Shown in pieces: positions 59,601-64,000 of a DNA stretch of 64,000 bases. Under the pieces are notes generated by a model, which worked only from the letters and a program-made list of their open reading frames with translations, was not told where the DNA came from and did no database searches. Position numbers and translations under genes: made by a program. The DNA is taken from positions 6,669 through 70,668 of the forward strand of contig QNGE01001714.1 in the NCBI GenBank assembly GCA_008508345.1, read 5' to 3'. Each line of letters starts with the position of its first letter. Positions within the stretch are counted from its first letter, which is position 1. Source of the DNA: Paragonimus westermani. Lineage: Eukaryota > Platyhelminthes > Trematoda > Plagiorchiida > Troglotrematidae.

Positions 59601-62210
59601 TGCATGGTTCTTTCGAAAGGGGCCGACTAGATAAACATATTCGAAAGTGACAGTTGTGGTCATACGTAAATGCCGTTCTATTGGTAGAAAGATGAAGACT
59701 TTAGACAAGAAACTGACTAGAACGAGGTTTGAATGAACGCATGCAAGGTGTCATCATTTGTGTGATCATTGATTCGCAATGGTGTTTTATTGGACGAGCG
59801 AGTAATTATTGTTTGACGACTGATTGAGGGAATGAAGAGCCGAATGGAATCAAGAGAATAAACTCCTAATCATATGGATATTTTGCGGGTTTGTTTAAAA
59901 TGAAAGACATCCAGAAAAGTAGACATTTAGTCGAGTGGTGGAAACTGCCGAACGACCGGCGACGAATACGAGGTCAAATGTAGAACGAAACGTTTATGTC
60001 AAATGTTGTCAACGATTAGAAAGGATGTGAGAAAAGCAGAGACAAGACATAAACACTCGATTCAAAAGTGTCTTGTTATCTTGAACAAACACTGTAAGTC
60101 AAAATGGAGTGAATGCAAATAGTGAAGGCAAAGATTCATAGTGCTTCGTAGATTTGTGAGTGCGCACATAAGAGGAAGAGAAGAGGCTCCTGTGCTTGTG
60201 TTGGTCGGGAAATAAACTGTATCAGACGACCCATAAATATAAACAGAAGTGGGTAAAAAAATGTGCTTGAAGCAAATGACATGCAGCCATACTAGCAATA
60301 AGCATTAGAACATACTGAGACAATCTTTCGTCAGATATACACATTTAATGACTAGCAGCATAGGTTGTTTCTCAAGTATGTGTCAATCGGGTAAGGTTTT
60401 AAAATTTTCGACCGATTCGTCTGTGATCACAGAGTGGAGAAGTGTACTAAATGTGAGCAGATACTAACAGGTGAGAACTTCGAGCTACCTGATGATCTAT
60501 CCGTATCCCAGTTTCGGAGAATGACTTCACGGAAGTTAATCCCTATTAAGTGAGAGAGAGGATCCACCGGTACTGTACGTAGGGTTTTGTGGACGATGTA
60601 CGACGAACATACAAATTGTTCCAATACACGGATAAAGAGAAATACAGACATCAATAACCCTGGCTGTCAAAAAGGATACCACTGTAAAAGCACAGACTCA
60701 CATGACACCACACAGAGTGACTTGAAGTGGAGCGCCTAGCCATGGATAACGAGCCAAGGTGCCCCGTTTCTCCAACGAATTCATCAGGAAAGGAGGGAGC
60801 ACTGTGCATGGAGGAACAAAGATGAGAAGTGCATATTACAAATCAACTGAATAACGATGAGCAGTTACAACGGATCAAACAGTTGTACGATGAATGTTGA
60901 TAAGTTGTTTGTAACTGAATAAACCACCTAAAATGATGTTGGTTCTTTCAAGATAGTATAAGCAATCACATTGGTTAGGTTGTTGCTGGTAGACGAGTTT
61001 AAATGTGCTTAACAGCTATCGACGCGGAAATATGTACTGAAATGTCACAATAAGGCAGAACAGAAGAAAAGTTCGGACAAATACGCTGATCCACTGTGAT
61101 GTGTCAACTATATTTTACTGTTATAGTGCCTGCCTCAAGCCACGACGAAAACACACGTGAAATTGTTGTGGTTTTTAAAGATAGCAATGTTCGGGGAATA
61201 CGATCTGCCTAGTTAGTAGTCAGTGCGAATTTCACCTGAAACAACCTCGTTAACTTCATGGTTCAAAAAAGTGTGCCCGGATAACCGACAAGTGCCTTGG
61301 TAACACCTAATTGGTCCACCTCAGGTAAGTGCAACCACAGGCGTATAAAACTGTTATGATTTCAAGATTTCATGCAGTTTATTTACAAACTGACGCACCG
61401 ATATTTATTCACTTTTTCGGACGTCGAACTATCCTACTGTCCAAGCCAGTAGACTAGTTGATGCAGAGTGACCGAAGCAAAACGGTGGTCGAATAACGTG
61501 AGTATATCTTCCGCAAGATTGGGTCAAGTCTCTGATCAGTGCAACAAAAATGAGTGTGCACAAGCAGTGCAAATCGGTCCTTTGATCGACAACTGAATGT
61601 CTTTGCAAAGTCACAAGGGATCAGGGTTAGCGAATGCACCAATCACTTTAACCATTTTCATGGACACCATGTCAGAAATCGCAGAGGTTGATATGAATAC
61701 AATGTCCAAACAGTTGAAGCGATCAACAGTGTCGAGGCCGCAAACATTGCTGTGAAGTTAATTAACTAATGGCTCATGATGTGTACCAATGATTGGACAT
61801 ATCATGAGCGCTTTCGTCCTTGTTCGCACTTATCAAGTAAGGGGGATAGCATGAACGAGATTCGGGCCGGTAACCTTCGTGACAAGGACTGAGAACACTT
61901 ATTCAGCAAACCCCAGGTTCTATGGGCACTGCTTATGAGACAACGACTAACACAATTTGCGTATGGAACGAAAGTTACCAGTTCTGAACTCGTTCAGATT
62001 ACCATTAACTGAGAAGTCACACACAGACAAGGACTGAACCGAGGGCTGATTTTCGAATCTTAAACTGGCATCAAGAAACTGAAACATCCTGACAAATTCG
62101 ATTCAGGATGATGCTCTTAGCACAAACGAGTGACAAGCTAGGCCAGGTCCATCCAGACCAATTTGGTACAACACGTTGCACGAGTTATTTTAACTGTCCC
62201 CCACAAATGA
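59601..62210. other. No recognisable gene
   Basis: No domain, repeat family or RNA gene was recognised. Minus-strand ORFs such as 60062-60298 and 60427-60654 look like chance. Confidence 0.45.
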
Positions 62211-62300
62211 CGCTCACCGGTGACCGAGTGAAGAGGAACGTCTGCTGAGAGCATGAAAGTCGCTGATTTGAATCTCCTTTACACAACCTCTTCAAAACAG
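62211..62300 (+). repeat. tRNA-derived SINE head, degenerate
   Basis: TGACCGAGTGAAGAGGAACG is A-box-like and GTCGCTGATTTGAATCTCC B-box-like (GATTTGAATCTCC), about 40 bp apart. Confidence 0.45.
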
Positions 62301-64000
62301 GAACAGATGTGGACGAAATCGGACATTTCGTATTGATGGTGATGATGACAATCTGAGAGTGGGCATCAAAACACATTGATATTTACATTTCAATTTTGGA
62401 GGCCAACATTAGTAGTCAGTATTAACTACTAACGAGATGGACTGTGTCCATTCGACTAAATAAAAAACAATGCTACGAAAGATGACCAGCTGTTTCAGTA
62501 CACTTGTCCTCGCCAGTATGTAAGTATCAACCCAAGAGGAGAAAGGAAAATTCGGACCACCACTCGCGAGGTGTATTGAATGCAGATCAGAAACAAGAAT
62601 CAAACTAAACTAGGCGTGTCACAAGTGCGTGTGTATATTGAATGACCTGGAAAGTCATCAAATAGGCTAAGCAGCGAGTAGCTTAGAGGTCAAAATATTC
62701 TGATTGATATCGACGGCTTCGATGGGGCTGGTCTTCGGCTAGCCAGTGCTATCGTAATAATAACCACGACATCTGATTTCATGCTGAAAAAAGACTGATG
62801 ACCAGACGAACAAAGCATGACAGTCAGGACTACACCTTAACTATCTTAATTGCCAATCCACAACCGACGTTCACGTGGCGAATAGCGTGGTAAATGAAGA
62901 CTGCAGTGTGTGATACAATAGCTGCTATATCGGAACCATGTCCGCGTGAGGACTCGAAGTACGGATTAAACTGATTGGTGAGTGGACACCAAGATATCGG
63001 AAAAATAGATACTGCAGGTAAAATACAAAGTTTTTTTCACTCTTATCTAAAGTGTAGAATAAAACAAGTCGACGTTTGTACGAGAAACCAAAAGACAGCA
63101 TCAGGATAATGTTGGTTGAGGCAAAGCAGGCCCTACTTTGAACCATGTTTCACTTGATTCCCTCAAACTTGATATCGCAGTTGTGATCAAAAGAGGGAAA
63201 ATTAATCGTATCGATTCAAGGATGAGTTGTTATCAAGCAAGCACGTCACTATCACACTAGTCCGGTAACATTCGTTTATCAGTCCGTGCAAGGCCAAATC
63301 TGGAACAGTGAGAACACAGAAAGTTGTCAATGAAATTCCATATATACAGAATTCAACCCATCAAGTTTATGCTACATTTACGTGGCCAGTCAATGCACCT
63401 TCTCCCGCTCAGTCAAGGTGTGCTGTATTCAGAAACGATTCATTCTGTCTACTCTCAGATGCTTTTCCTTTGTTTGAAGTCACTATAAATGCTTGTGTCG
63501 TAGTTTCGTACAACACACAGTATAGCCTATAAGTAATGTGTAGCACAACGTGAATGAAGGGTAGACTTCAACATCAAGATGACTGGGGACTACAAGCAAC
63601 TATTGGAAACGTGGATATGCAGTGTGCGGGAAGTGCCACCAAAGAGACTAACGATACATTATTTCCAAGAATGTGAACCGTACAAAATAGTGTCTGGCAA
63701 TGAACAACTTCCCATATCAAACATCACAACAATACAACCACTTCGGTCAATCTGCGATATTCTGATGTAGCCCGACCCTGAGAAAGGTGGCGTGGATACA
63801 GTTGACACGTTCGTCTCAGGAGTAGAAGGACGGACTTAGAGCGCCGGTCGAGTAGTGGACAGGATGGAATTAAGGTTTGAAATGAACATACCAAAGTGAT
63901 AAGTCCAACGGGGGTAGAAAATTCAACATTTGTACACAGTGGTGCAGAAAAAGACTGTCACATTCCAACAGTTGAAGTGAGGACAATTATGATTATCTGC
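62301..64000. other. No recognisable gene; one weak SINE-like head
   Basis: GAGTAGCTTAGAGGTCAAAA (62673-62692) with GACGGCTTCGATGGGG about 30 bp on may be another decayed tRNA-derived head. The plus-strand ORFs at 63308-63532 and 63579-63770 have no recognisable domain. Confidence 0.4.

Noticed and set aside
1..64000. CRISPR arrays, operons, phage or bacterial systems
   Set aside because: No regularly spaced repeats or compact gene order were seen. All recognisable coding sequence is eukaryotic retroelement or animal GPCR.

Overview
The window looks like eukaryotic, animal nuclear DNA, most probably from a flatworm (digenean fluke). The clues are sparse genes in moderately AT-rich sequence, layers of decayed Ty3/gypsy and non-LTR retroelements, degenerate tRNA-derived SINEs, and a single-exon aminergic GPCR. 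The fluke assignment is inference; no species can be named. Nothing bacterial (operons, RBS, CRISPR) is present.

Layout. 1-21740 is a retroelement graveyard. An 845-bp inverted repeat has its arms at 1-845 and 20896-21740. Each arm holds a 391-bp LTR-like repeat fragment and a 43-nt-arm palindrome. One ~310-bp Ty3/gypsy LTR family (TGTAGTG...CACAACA) occurs at 2272, 9293, 13933, 15528, 19521, 20507 and 26113. With it are gag-protease pieces (1137-1950 minus; 15864-17060 plus) and broken pol pieces (14239-15527 minus; 17345-19500 plus). A different gypsy lineage lies at 5885-8103 minus (RT YVDD, RNase H, integrase). Two decayed non-LTR reverse transcriptase 3' ends lie at 4030-4440 and 5010-5445 minus. 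21741-27978 has little beyond one solo LTR and one arm of a diverged inverted repeat pair.

27979-47578 is a ~10 kb segment present twice in direct orientation (27979-38007 and 38009-47578), joined at a single N (38008). Each copy carries the only confident host gene, a class A GPCR with the biogenic-amine signature (D3.32, S5.42/S5.43/S5.46, F6.51/F6.52, W7.40, Y7.43). The second copy is intact (464 aa, 38854-40248). The first has one Cys238-to-TGA change that cuts the protein in intracellular loop 3, while the rest of its frame stays open. The first copy also holds a 412-bp solo LTR (37205-37616, CCTT target duplication) missing from the second. The copies look like two haplotypes joined in tandem by assembly, or else a very recent tandem duplication.

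47579-64000 is gene-poor, with scattered tRNA-derived SINE remnants and no recognisable exon.

The sequence itself suggests several assembly problems: the N at 38008; the N at 17344, flanked by an exact 1017-bp inverted copy of 864-1880; and an exact 366-bp tandem duplication at 15961-16692. These should be resolved before any biology is read from the duplications.
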